Shown here: positions 1-5,552 of the stretch, piece by piece
Position numbering within the stretch: position 1 is the first letter of the stretch
How the letters are laid out: each line of letters begins with the position of its first letter
Source: Candidatus Pullichristensenella stercoripullorum
Lineage (GTDB): Bacteria; Bacillota; Clostridia; Christensenellales; Aristaeellaceae
DNA: 8,962 bases
Assembly: GCA_018712885.1 (NCBI GenBank)
Contig: DVGE01000074.1
Location: 1 to 8,962 of the forward strand
Direction of reading: 5' to 3'
Made by a program: the position numbers and the translations under genes
Notes under the pieces: generated by a model
What the model saw: the letters and a program-made list of their open reading frames with translations, nothing else
Database searches by the model: none
What the model was told of the DNA's origin: nothing

Positions 1-263
1 CCCACCGCGCCCAGCGTGCCCAGCACGGCGGAGATCAGGCAGCTGTACAGCGCCAGCTGCAAACTCTGCCACAGCGCGTCCAGAAGGCCGCTGGTGTCCT
101 GAAACAGCGCCTTGTAGTGCTGCAGGGAAAAACCGGTGAACTGGAAGGTAAAGCGGCTTGAATTGGCGTTGAAGGAATACACCGCCGTGACGACGATGGG
201 CAGATACATCAGGACGAGCACCAGCGCCATGTACAGGCGGGAGCGCCAGGAACCGTTTTTCAC
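1..263 (-). CDS. potC: Spermidine/putrescine ABC transporter permease PotC (N-terminal part, runs off left edge)
   Basis: Second membrane permease of a PotABCD-type polyamine importer; only the first 87 codons lie in the window. The visible protein begins MKNGSWRSRLYMALVLVLMY, with a first membrane segment at about residues 10-30 and the start of a second at about 66-87. The intervening loop has the pattern F-N-x-N-S ... F-T-G-F-S-x-x-x-Y, typical of PotC/YdcV-type permeases. The start is GTG, chosen because a near-perfect AAGGAGGT lies 6 bases upstream and no better start fits the hydrophobic segment. It begins 12 bases after potB ends, so the two are cotranscribed. The substrate-binding protein PotD would be expected further left, outside the window. 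The identification rests on the N-terminus and on following potA and potB in the usual order; the EAA loop is not visible. Confidence 0.88.
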   Translation of the reverse strand, partial: MKNGSWRSRLYMALVLVLMYLPIVVTAVYSFNANSSRFTFQFTGFSLQHYKALFQDTSGLLDALWQSLQLALYSCLISAVLGTLGAV

Positions 264-269
264 GCGCCC

Positions 270-277
270 ACCTCCTT
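270..277 (-). promoter_or_regulatory. Ribosome binding site of potC overlapping the potB stop codon
   Basis: The minus strand reads AAGGAGGT with a 6-base spacer to the GTG start at 263. Its first two bases (A, A) are the last two bases of the TAA stop codon of potB (276-278). This strong site justifies the GTG start, and it places ribosomes ending potB directly on the potC initiation region. Confidence 0.85.
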
Positions 278-1145
278 ACAGCGCCGCGATGTCCTCAGCC
301 TTGCCGCCGGCGCGGCGGTAGAGCCAGAGGAACAGGCTGGTCAAGAGCATCATCACCACGGACAGCGCCGCCGCGAAGGGCCAATCGCGGCTCTTTAAGA
401 GCTGGTCGTTGATGAGGTTGCCGAGGAACACATCGTTGGCCCCGCCCAAAAGGTCGCTCATGAAGAACAGGCCGATGGAGGGCACGAACGTCAAAACGCA
501 GCCCGCCAGCACGCCCGGCGCAGTCAAGGGCAGCGTCACGGTGCAAAAGGCGCGCAGAGGCGAAGCGCCCATATCGCGGCTGGCCTCCACCAGCGCCCAG
601 TCCATCTTCTCCACGGAGGAATAGGTGGGCAGGATCATAAACGGCAGCAGCGCGTAGACCATGCCCAATACCACCGCGCCGAAGGTGTTGAGCAGTTTGA
701 GGGGCTTGTCGATCAGCCCCAGCGTCTGCAAAAAGACGTTGATCGGCCCATCGCCCATCAGGAGGATGCGCCAGCCGTAGACGCGCACCAGCGCGTTCGT
801 CCAGAAGGGCACGATCACCAGCAGCATGAGGATGGCGCGCCGCCTTGGGGAAGCCTTGGCCATCAGGTAGCCGAAGGGATAGCCCACCAGCAGGCAGATG
901 AGCGTGGTGATCGCCGCGAGTTTGAGGCTGTTTCCCAGCACTTTGAGATAGCTGGGGTTGAGCAGCTTCAGATAATTGTCCAGCGTCAGTTGCGCCGTCA
1001 CGCCCATGCCGTTCTCCGCGCGCGTGGTAAAGCTCAGGTAGAGTATGTACCCGAGCGTCACCACAACGAAGAAGATCGTCCAGATGGCCATGGGCGCCAC
1101 CAGCAGCAGCGCTCCGTCTTTTTTCTTCCGCACGTTCGTTTTCAT
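276..1145 (-). CDS. potB: Spermidine/putrescine ABC transporter permease PotB
   Basis: Inner-membrane permease that pairs with PotC to form the polyamine channel driven by PotA. The protein is 289 aa, the usual PotB size, with about six membrane segments near residues 11-38, 71-95, 103-123, 154-175, 208-228 and 255-277. The cytoplasmic EAA coupling loop that docks onto the ATPase is visible as EASRDMGASP...TLPL at about 187-207. The region P-F-W-T-N-A-L-V-R at 113-121 and the tail around LGNLINDQLL-x5-W-P-F-A-A-A are characteristic of PotB. The ATG at 1145 was preferred over one 33 bases upstream because it overlaps the potA stop as ATGA, a common coupling arrangement, and gives a lysine-rich N-terminus directly before the first membrane helix. 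The Shine-Dalgarno is weak (GAGG about 13 bases upstream), which also suggests translational coupling. Confidence 0.93.
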   Translation of the reverse strand: MKTNVRKKKDGALLLVAPMAIWTIFFVVVTLGYILYLSFTTRAENGMGVTAQLTLDNYLKLLNPSYLKVLGNSLKLAAITTLICLLVGYPFGYLMAKASPRRRAILMLLVIVPFWTNALVRVYGWRILLMGDGPINVFLQTLGLIDKPLKLLNTFGAVVLGMVYALLPFMILPTYSSVEKMDWALVEASRDMGASPLRAFCTVTLPLTAPGVLAGCVLTFVPSIGLFFMSDLLGGANDVFLGNLINDQLLKSRDWPFAAALSVVMMLLTSLFLWLYRRAGGKAEDIAAL

Positions 1146-2200
1146 CGCACCAGCGCCGCCTCGTTCGCGTCCCAGCACACGTAAATATTCTCGCCTTCCT
1201 CCAAGCGCTCCTCGCCCGAGGTCTGCTGGATGGCAAATATCTCCTGGCCGTTCGGCAGCACCGCCGTCTCGCGGATGGAGCCGCCCGCGTAGTGGCGGGA
1301 TCTGAGTACCGCAGGCAGAGCGCAGGAGCCGATGGGCCTGCGCGAGAGGCGCACGCGCTCGATGCGCAGGCAGACCTCGACCTTATCGCCCGCGCGCAGC
1401 TCGGGATACCCGGCGCGGCCGGGGAAGCGCTGATCCGCGCAGGTGAGCACGGGCACGCCATTTTCGACCTCCGCGACCTCGCAGGGCAGGAAGTTCGATT
1501 GGCCGATAAACTCGGCGGCGAAGCGCGTCCTCGGACGCTCGTAGATGTCCTCGGGCGCGCCGATCTGCTCAACGAGGCCGTCGCGCATGATGGCGATGCG
1601 GTCGGAAAGGTTGAGCGCCTCCTCCTGATCGTGGGTGACGTAGAGGAAAGCGATGCCGGAGCGCTTCTGGATGTCCTTCAGCTCGCGCTGCATCTGCTGG
1701 CGCAGCTTCAGGTCGAGCGCGCCCAAAGGCTCGTCCAGCAAAAGGAGCCTGGGCTTTAGCACCAGCGCGCGGGCAATGGCGATGCGCTGCCGCTGGCCGC
1801 CGGAGAGCTGGGAGGGCATGCGCCCCTCAAAGCCCTCCAGCGCCACCAGGCGCAGCATCTCCCGCACGCGGCGCGCGCGCTCGTCCTTTTTTACGCCGCG
1901 CAGGCGCAGGCCGTAGGCGATGTTTCTTTCCACGTTCATGTGCGGAAAAAGGGCGTAGCTCTGAAACACGGTGTTGACGTCGCGCTTCTCCGGCGGCAGG
2001 GCGGTGATGTCCGCGCCGTCCAACAGCACGCTGCCCGCGTCCGGCGCGGTGAGGCCGGCGACGATGCGCAGCGTGGTGGTCTTGCCGCAGCCGGAGGGGC
2101 CGAGCAGCGTGACGAATTCGCCCGTCTCGATGGTCAGCGATACGCCGCGCAACACGTCGGCGCCGTCAAATCCCTTGTGCAGATCGCGGATCTCCAGCAT
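1142..2200 (-). CDS. potA: Spermidine/putrescine ABC transporter ATP-binding protein PotA
   Basis: Cytoplasmic ATPase that powers the PotB-PotC importer. The protein is 352 aa, with the nucleotide-binding domain in roughly the first 235 residues: Walker A GPSGCGKT (34-41), Q-loop Gln80, signature LSGGQRQR (132-139), Walker B LLLLDEP (152-158) with Glu157, D-loop GALD and switch His190. The C-terminal part (about 236-352) is a TOBE-type regulatory domain, as in the CysA/PotA/MalK group. The strings VFQSYALFPHM and FIGQSNFL are typical of PotA. The ATG at 2200 is chosen over an ORF 40 codons longer because AAGGA lies about 7 bases upstream and the extension would read through the predicted promoter. 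It is the first gene of the potABC transcription unit and overlaps potB by 4 bases. All catalytic motifs are intact. Spermidine or putrescine as substrate is inferred from the family, not shown. Confidence 0.94.
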   Translation of the reverse strand: MLEIRDLHKGFDGADVLRGVSLTIETGEFVTLLGPSGCGKTTTLRIVAGLTAPDAGSVLLDGADITALPPEKRDVNTVFQSYALFPHMNVERNIAYGLRLRGVKKDERARRVREMLRLVALEGFEGRMPSQLSGGQRQRIAIARALVLKPRLLLLDEPLGALDLKLRQQMQRELKDIQKRSGIAFLYVTHDQEEALNLSDRIAIMRDGLVEQIGAPEDIYERPRTRFAAEFIGQSNFLPCEVAEVENGVPVLTCADQRFPGRAGYPELRAGDKVEVCLRIERVRLSRRPIGSCALPAVLRSRHYAGGSIRETAVLPNGQEIFAIQQTSGEERLEEGENIYVCWDANEAALVR

Positions 2201-2235
2201 TTTCCGTCCTTCTTTTTTGTTGCTTTTCTCTATAT

Positions 2236-2253
2236 ATACCCGGATGCCGGTAT
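2236..2253. repeat. Short inverted repeat in the potA leader
   Basis: ATACC (2236-2240) and GGTAT (2249-2253) form a 5-bp-arm dyad; allowing one extra base, the arms extend to ATACCGG / CCGGGTAT on the minus strand. It lies between the predicted -10 of potA and its ribosome binding site, so it could be a second regulator half-site pair or a small leader hairpin. The arms are short and chance occurrence is possible. Confidence 0.25.
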
Positions 2254-2260
2254 TATGAAC

Positions 2261-2289
2261 AATATAGCGCGTTTTTGCCCAAAACGCAA
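2261..2289 (-). promoter_or_regulatory. Candidate promoter of potABC
   Basis: The minus strand has TTGCGT (2284-2289) and TATATT (2261-2266) separated by 17 bases, resembling a housekeeping promoter with a poor -35 and a good -10. It lies about 60 bases upstream of the potA start and just after the terminator of the preceding gene. CATAAT, a few bases further downstream, is an alternative -10. Confidence 0.4.
2269..2287. promoter_or_regulatory. Operator-like dyad in the spacer of the potA promoter
   Basis: A perfect inverted repeat, GCGTTTT (2269-2275) and AAAACGC (2281-2287), is separated by the 5 bases TGCCC. It fills the gap between the predicted -35 and -10 boxes, the position where a repressor would block RNA polymerase. 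No T-run follows it on either strand in a way that would make it a terminator. The binding protein is unknown and no regulator gene is visible next to potA. Confidence 0.4.
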
Positions 2290-2318
2290 GGTAAGTTCGG
2301 TAAACTCCTGTCCGAAGC

Positions 2319-2348
2319 AAAGAAAATGTCCCCGTATCAGGCGGGGAC
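2319..2348 (-). terminator. Intrinsic terminator overlapping the end of the collagen-like gene
   Basis: On the minus strand, GTCCCCG (2348-2342) and CGGGGAC (2334-2328) form a perfect 7-bp stem with a 7-base loop, followed by ATTTTCTTT. The left arm is coding sequence and the loop contains the TGA stop codon of the collagen-like gene. It separates that gene from the potABC unit downstream. Confidence 0.75.
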
Positions 2349-3449
2349 GCGCAACTTGAGAAACGTGAGGGTCACTGTGCCCTCGCGAGCATCCTCGGGG
2401 CCGCTGTAAGTGAGGCTGAACGTAGTTGCTTCGGGCGCGTAAAGGATGAAGCTGGATGCGCCGACAGCCGAACTGCCGTTGGCGGTGGTGGCGAAATAGA
2501 CGCCGGTCTCCAGATGCGCTGTACCATTGTAAAAGGGCGTCACCTGGATATAATTGGGGTCGCGCAGTATGGCGGAGACGCTGTAGGTGACCAGGTAATA
2601 TCCGGCCGTGAGAGAGACCTGCGTCAGAGTGGATTCGGTGATATTGCCCGTGGGATCAGGCACCGAAGGGAAAAGCGTGATCCGATCGCCGCTTGTAAAG
2701 AGGTCCTCGTAGTCGATGAAGGAGGCAAAGGCATCCGGCGGGGCGACACCGGCAGGCCCCGTCGCGCCGGTCGGACCAACTTCGCCTGCGGCCCCCGCCG
2801 GCCCGGTTGGGCCCGTCACGCCGGCCGGACCGATTTGGCCCGAAGGCCCTGTGGCCCCGACCGGACCTGTCGCGCCGGTCGGACCAACCTCGCCTGCGGT
2901 CCCCATCGGTCCGGCAGGCTCCGTCGCGCCCGTCGCGCCCGAAGGCCCTGTGGCCCCGGTCGGTCCGGTCGGACCCGTCGCGCCCGGGCTCCCTGACGGT
3001 CCGGTCGGCCCTTGCGCCCCCTGGACGCCCTGTGTTCCAACAGGTCCCATGGGTCCGGTCATACCCGTCGCTCCGGTCGGGCCTGTGGCTCCGATCGGCC
3101 CTATAGCTCCTGCAGGGCCGGTGGGACCGGTCGGGCCTTCCGCTCCCTCCGGGCCGCGCGGCCCACCGGCAGGCCCGGTCGGGCCTGTGGCCCCTGGCAG
3201 CCCGCGCGGCCCGACATCTCCCTGCGCGCCGGTAGGGCCTGTTGCGCCGGCGGGCCCGGTTTCGCCCATGGCTCCGCGCGGCCCGGTCGGGCCGATCCGC
3301 CCTACAGGCCCTGTGGCCCCGGTCGGCCCCGTTGGCCCGACTTTCCCGCCACAGGGCGGAGCGGGGACATGGCAGGCCCGTGCAGGGCAACACGGGCAGC
3401 CGACACAGTATAGGCGGCGTCCCAAGGGACAGCGCATGCAGTTGGACAT
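2337..3449 (-). CDS. Collagen-like protein with cysteine-rich head and BclA/C1q-like tail, probable spore-surface protein
   Basis: A 370-aa protein with three parts. Residues 1-37 form a head with eight cysteines (4, 7, 15, 18, 20, 21, 26, 33) and no signal peptide. Residues 38-236 are Gly-X-Y triplets, mostly GPT, GAT and GPA: 19 triplets, one extra glycine (Gly95), then 47 triplets, of which one has Glu177 in place of glycine. Residues 237-370 are a non-collagenous tail starting GVAPPDAFASF, containing TAGYYLVTYSVS and VTPFYNGT, resembling the trimerising C-terminal domains of BclA-like exosporium proteins. Such proteins form trimeric filaments on spore or cell surfaces. The ATG at 3449 is chosen because AAAGGAGC lies 9 bases upstream; the 23-codon extension has no such site and overlaps the candidate promoter. 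It follows the GGDEF gene by 87 bases and ends in a terminator. The spore location is inferred from the family, the missing signal peptide and the promoter match. Confidence 0.88.
   Translation of the reverse strand: MSNCMRCPLGRRLYCVGCPCCPARACHVPAPPCGGKVGPTGPTGATGPVGRIGPTGPRGAMGETGPAGATGPTGAQGDVGPRGLPGATGPTGPAGGPRGPEGAEGPTGPTGPAGAIGPIGATGPTGATGMTGPMGPVGTQGVQGAQGPTGPSGSPGATGPTGPTGATGPSGATGATEPAGPMGTAGEVGPTGATGPVGATGPSGQIGPAGVTGPTGPAGAAGEVGPTGATGPAGVAPPDAFASFIDYEDLFTSGDRITLFPSVPDPTGNITESTLTQVSLTAGYYLVTYSVSAILRDPNYIQVTPFYNGTAHLETGVYFATTANGSSAVGASSFILYAPEATTFSLTYSGPEDAREGTVTLTFLKLRVPA
2761..2903 (-). repeat. Near-identical 30-35 bp direct repeats inside the collagen-coding region, 108 bp apart
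   Basis: The segments starting at 2761 and 2869 match at nearly every base over about 34 bp, both encoding GEVGPTGAT (residues 222-230 and 186-194). The spacing is exactly 36 codons, so it stays in frame with the Gly-X-Y pattern. This suggests expansion of the collagen stalk by in-frame duplication. Confidence 0.7.
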
Positions 3450-3458
3450 GGCAGGCCA

Positions 3459-3466
3459 GCTCCTTT
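3459..3466 (-). promoter_or_regulatory. Ribosome binding site fixing the start of the collagen-like gene
   Basis: The minus strand reads AAAGGAGC, 9 bases before the ATG at 3449. It is the only good Shine-Dalgarno in the region and supports a protein that starts with the cysteine-rich head MSNCMRC rather than the longer reading frame. Confidence 0.75.
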
Positions 3467-3486
3467 CGCCGGGGCATATCTTCTTC

Positions 3487-3515
3487 AGTCTATGCAGGCG
3501 CGATGGATGCGTTCC
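3487..3515 (-). promoter_or_regulatory. Candidate sigma-K-type sporulation promoter of the collagen-like gene
   Basis: On the minus strand, an AC dinucleotide (within GGAACG) is followed after 16 bases by CATAGACT (3494-3487). This agrees with the mother-cell sigma-K pattern AC-N16/17-CATAnnnT known from Bacillus. The -10 lies about 37 bases before the start codon, leaving a short leader with the Shine-Dalgarno. No convincing sigma-A promoter is seen in the 87-base gap. The motif is short, so the match could be chance. Confidence 0.4.
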
Positions 3516-3536
3516 CATACCACCCCAAAAGTCGTT

Positions 3537-4910
3537 TCAGCGGGCGCGGCGGTCGTGCCGGCCGTCGGAATAAAAGCGTTTCTTGTCCTCGTACATGCGG
3601 TGGTCGGCTTCGTCAAACTGCTCTTTGATATCGCAGCCACTGCCGCGCCACGAGGCTCCGGCGGAGATCTGCAATCCATCCTTGCGCATGGCTTCGCGCA
3701 CGGCGTTCACGCCCTTGCGGAAAGCCTCCTCGCCGCTGCTGGCGTCGATGACCACGAACTCGTCGCCGCCGGTGCGGTAGGCCTTGCCTTCAAACACGCG
3801 GCGGATGTGCGCCGCCACGCGGTGGATGAGCATATCTCCGGCGCTGTGCCCTTCGCGGTCGTTGGTGGCTTTAAGACCGTTGATGTCAAAGCAGGCCACG
3901 CCCAGACGCTCGCCTGGGTCGCTGTGCCGGCGGCGCAGCTCGGCATTGAAGCTGTTGCGGTTGAAAAGCCCGGTGAGCGTGTCCTCATAGCTGAGGCGTT
4001 TGAGCGTTTCTTCCAGCTCCACGCGGCGGGTGACGTCAAAGGCGATGCACTGGATGATCTGTCCGCGCTCATCTTCGCTGATGAACGTGTTCGTGCCCGT
4101 GAGGCAGAGGCGCCTTCCGTCGCGGCTGTCCATGTGGAAGTCTACATGCGTCACATCACCCGGCGCTTTGAGCGCTTCGAGCGCGTACGCCATCCGCCCG
4201 GCGTCTCCGGCGATGATGCCGTCGTAGAAGCCGCGCGACCAGTCGAGCGCGCGCGCCTCGTCCTCCGTCACGCCGAGGATGTCGCAAAGCGTGCGGTTGA
4301 AGGTGAGCAGATGGTAAACGCCGCCTTTGCGCATCAGGCGGATGATGCCGCAGGATACGGTATCGTAGATGCTGCGCAGTTCCGCCGTCTGCTCGGCGAT
4401 CCGTTTTTTCTGTTCCTCCACGCACTGTTGCAGGTATTCGTAAGTCTGGCGCGCCACCCTGGTGGGGAAGCCCACGTCGCCCTCCGTCATCTCGGCGTAG
4501 GGGTTGGAGATGTGGATATGGCAGCAGCGCAGCGTGCCTTCGACCGCGCGAAAGACCATGGCCACGCGCTGATGCACGCGCAGGTAGACGTTCGTCGAAG
4601 GATCGGTGGCGATCCACAGTCTGCCGGTACACAAAAACACACCTGGGGCAATGGCGATGGCGTCGTAGTGCTCATCGGAGATATTGCATTTGGGCACCTT
4701 GCCGGCGAACTGGCGGAAAATGGCCTTGACCGTCTCCGTACCGGAGGCGTACTCCTCCTCGCCGGTGCCGAGCCATAAAAAGCGGTCGTCGAACCAAGCG
4801 AGTATGCCGTCCACGTCGTTTTCACAGTAGTGCCTGTGCATCAGATAGCTGGTCAGCGCCACAGCGCCGCGCTCGTCTGCGTCAAATGAGGGGATCAGAG
4901 GCTCGTTCAA
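3537..4910 (-). CDS. Soluble NTF2/SnoaL-like - PAS - GGDEF diguanylate cyclase
   Basis: Predicted cytoplasmic diguanylate cyclase, making c-di-GMP from two GTP. The 457-aa protein has no membrane segment. Residues about 15-145 resemble an NTF2/SnoaL-like alpha-beta ligand-binding fold (ALTSYLMHRHYCENDVDGIL, later TGRLWIATD and a beta-rich stretch to HIHISNPYAE). A short coiled stretch at about 155-182 (VEEQKKRIAEQTAELRSI) leads to a PAS-like domain (about 180-297, ending IAFDVTRR). The GGDEF domain covers about 300-450, with YEDTLTGLFNRNSF (308-321), FDINGLKATND (341-351) and an intact GGDEF (381-385). The product-inhibition site RxxD, expected 9 residues before the GGDEF motif, is absent. 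The TTG start at 4910 is chosen because AAGGAAGGAT lies just upstream; the longer frame begins inside the predicted -35 box. No EAL or HD-GYP partner is in the window, and the ligand of the N-terminal domain is unknown. Confidence 0.88.
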   Translation of the reverse strand: MNEPLIPSFDADERGAVALTSYLMHRHYCENDVDGILAWFDDRFLWLGTGEEEYASGTETVKAIFRQFAGKVPKCNISDEHYDAIAIAPGVFLCTGRLWIATDPSTNVYLRVHQRVAMVFRAVEGTLRCCHIHISNPYAEMTEGDVGFPTRVARQTYEYLQQCVEEQKKRIAEQTAELRSIYDTVSCGIIRLMRKGGVYHLLTFNRTLCDILGVTEDEARALDWSRGFYDGIIAGDAGRMAYALEALKAPGDVTHVDFHMDSRDGRRLCLTGTNTFISEDERGQIIQCIAFDVTRRVELEETLKRLSYEDTLTGLFNRNSFNAELRRRHSDPGERLGVACFDINGLKATNDREGHSAGDMLIHRVAAHIRRVFEGKAYRTGGDEFVVIDASSGEEAFRKGVNAVREAMRKDGLQISAGASWRGSGCDIKEQFDEADHRMYEDKKRFYSDGRHDRRAR

Positions 4911-4914
4911 GGCG

Positions 4915-4924
4915 ATCCTTCCTT
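4915..4924 (-). promoter_or_regulatory. Ribosome binding site supporting a TTG start for the GGDEF gene
   Basis: The minus strand reads AAGGAAGGAT with 4 bases before TTG at 4910. No ATG or GTG with a comparable site precedes the first domain, so this purine-rich site decides the start. Confidence 0.65.
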
Positions 4925-4948
4925 CCGGTATCGTAACACAAATTGCTC

Positions 4949-4969
4949 GTGATATAAAAACTATATCAC
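4949..4969. promoter_or_regulatory. Perfect inverted repeat over the -10 of the GGDEF gene, probable operator
   Basis: GTGATATA (4949-4956) and TATATCAC (4962-4969) are perfect 8-bp arms with a 5-base centre. The repeat covers the predicted -10 box and likely transcription start of the GGDEF gene, the usual place for a repressor site. It is AT-rich and has no following T-run, which argues against a terminator. The regulator is not encoded in the window. Confidence 0.5.
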
Positions 4970-4988
4970 GGAAGCGGACAAAAAGCAA
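4960..4988 (-). promoter_or_regulatory. Candidate promoter of the GGDEF gene
   Basis: The minus strand has TTGCTT (4988-4983), a 17-base spacer, and TATAGT (4965-4960), the latter differing from the consensus -10 at one base. It lies between the palindrome ending the upstream unit and the GGDEF start, giving a leader of roughly 40 bases. Confidence 0.5.
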
Positions 4989-5000
4989 CGCTCAAACGCG

Positions 5001-5028
5001 AAATGGGGGGGAGGCGCGCGCCTCCCCC
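5001..5028 (-). terminator. GC-rich palindrome closing the ABC-lipoprotein unit
   Basis: Positions 5007-5017 and 5018-5028 form a perfect 11-bp-arm palindrome (GGGGGAGGCGC then GCGCCTCCCCC), starting 5 bases after the lipoprotein stop codon. On the minus strand it is followed by CCATTTCGCGTTT, so the T-run is poor. As RNA it would fold into a very stable hairpin with a small loop taken from the centre. It is most likely a weak intrinsic terminator or a 3'-end-protecting hairpin. Confidence 0.55.
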
Positions 5029-5033
5029 GTGGT

Positions 5034-5528
5034 TCATCCCTCATCCTGTCCGCTTTCCGCGCCGGGCGCGAGCCGCATCTCCAGCGTGCCCGTCAGCCCT
5101 TTGGCGGTGAAGCCGATGTAGCTGCTGCCCGAGGGCAGCGTCAGCGTCCGTTCAAATCCCCCCTGAGCGTCGAGCAGCACTTCGAGCATGTGTTTGCCGG
5201 ACATGAGGAACAGCGTGCCGCCGCCGTTCTCCGCTTCGAGGGAGAACGTCACCCGCACATCGCGCCCCACGGTGGAGGTGCCGCCGAAGAGGTATTCCGT
5301 GCCGCTGAAGTTTTCATACTCCGCGCGGTACGTCCCCTGAAAATGGTCCACGCCAAAGGCGCGCACGCCCTGGAGCTGTATGGCGGGGGTGAGGGCGAAC
5401 TGCCCGGCGAACTGCACCACGCTCTCGTAGGCGGAGAGCACGCCATCCTTGGAAAAGCGGCAGCCGCCCAGCCCCAGGACGATGAGGGCGACGCAAACAA
5501 AAGCCAGGATCACAGCAAGCCAGCGCAT
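5034..5528 (-). CDS. Small lipoprotein of unknown function in a Bce-type transporter operon
   Basis: A 164-aa predicted secreted lipoprotein. Residues 1-22 form a hydrophobic signal ending in the lipobox L-G-G-C, with Cys23 the likely lipidated residue, so the mature protein should sit on the outer face of the membrane. The mature part has no motif that gives a certain function; it contains GTYRAEYENFSGTEYLFGGT (about 65-84), then alternating short hydrophobic stretches and turns suggesting a beta-sandwich, and ends in a charged tail. The start is supported by AAAGGAGG 8 bases upstream. It lies 24 bases after the permease on the same strand, with a palindrome right after its stop, so it is the last gene of the transporter operon. 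A role in peptide binding, shielding or signalling together with the permease is inferred from position only, by analogy with immunity lipoproteins near lantibiotic transporters. Confidence 0.82.
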   Translation of the reverse strand: MRWLAVILAFVCVALIVLGLGGCRFSKDGVLSAYESVVQFAGQFALTPAIQLQGVRAFGVDHFQGTYRAEYENFSGTEYLFGGTSTVGRDVRVTFSLEAENGGGTLFLMSGKHMLEVLLDAQGGFERTLTLPSGSSYIGFTAKGLTGTLEMRLAPGAESGQDEG

Positions 5529-5552
5529 GCAAAGCGCCTCCTTTCAGGTCAG

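Noticed and set aside
295..1572. Minus-strand ORF of 425 codons spanning potA and potB in another frame
   Set aside because: It is Arg/Ala/Pro-rich and crosses two well-defined genes, so it is a shadow frame rather than a fusion or frameshifted gene.
2354..3345. Repetitive GC-rich stretch as a CRISPR or tandem DNA repeat array
   Set aside because: The repetition follows the 9-base Gly-X-Y coding period with varied bases, without fixed repeats and spacers.
2716..3573. Plus-strand ORF of 285 codons rich in G-P-V and A-P-x triplets, looking like a second collagen-like protein
   Set aside because: It is the antisense of the real collagen gene: complements of GGN-CCN-ACN codons read as another Gly/Pro-rich pattern. 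It has no ribosome binding site and its ends match no domain.
3492..4778. Plus-strand ORF of 428 codons opposite the GGDEF gene
   Set aside because: The opposite strand encodes an intact GGDEF domain with correct motifs; the plus-strand product has no recognisable domain or start signal.
4911..4988. N-terminal extension of the GGDEF protein starting at 4988
   Set aside because: That start is a TTG lying in the predicted -35 box, has no Shine-Dalgarno, and the frame runs through the operator dyad; the TTG at 4910 has a strong site.
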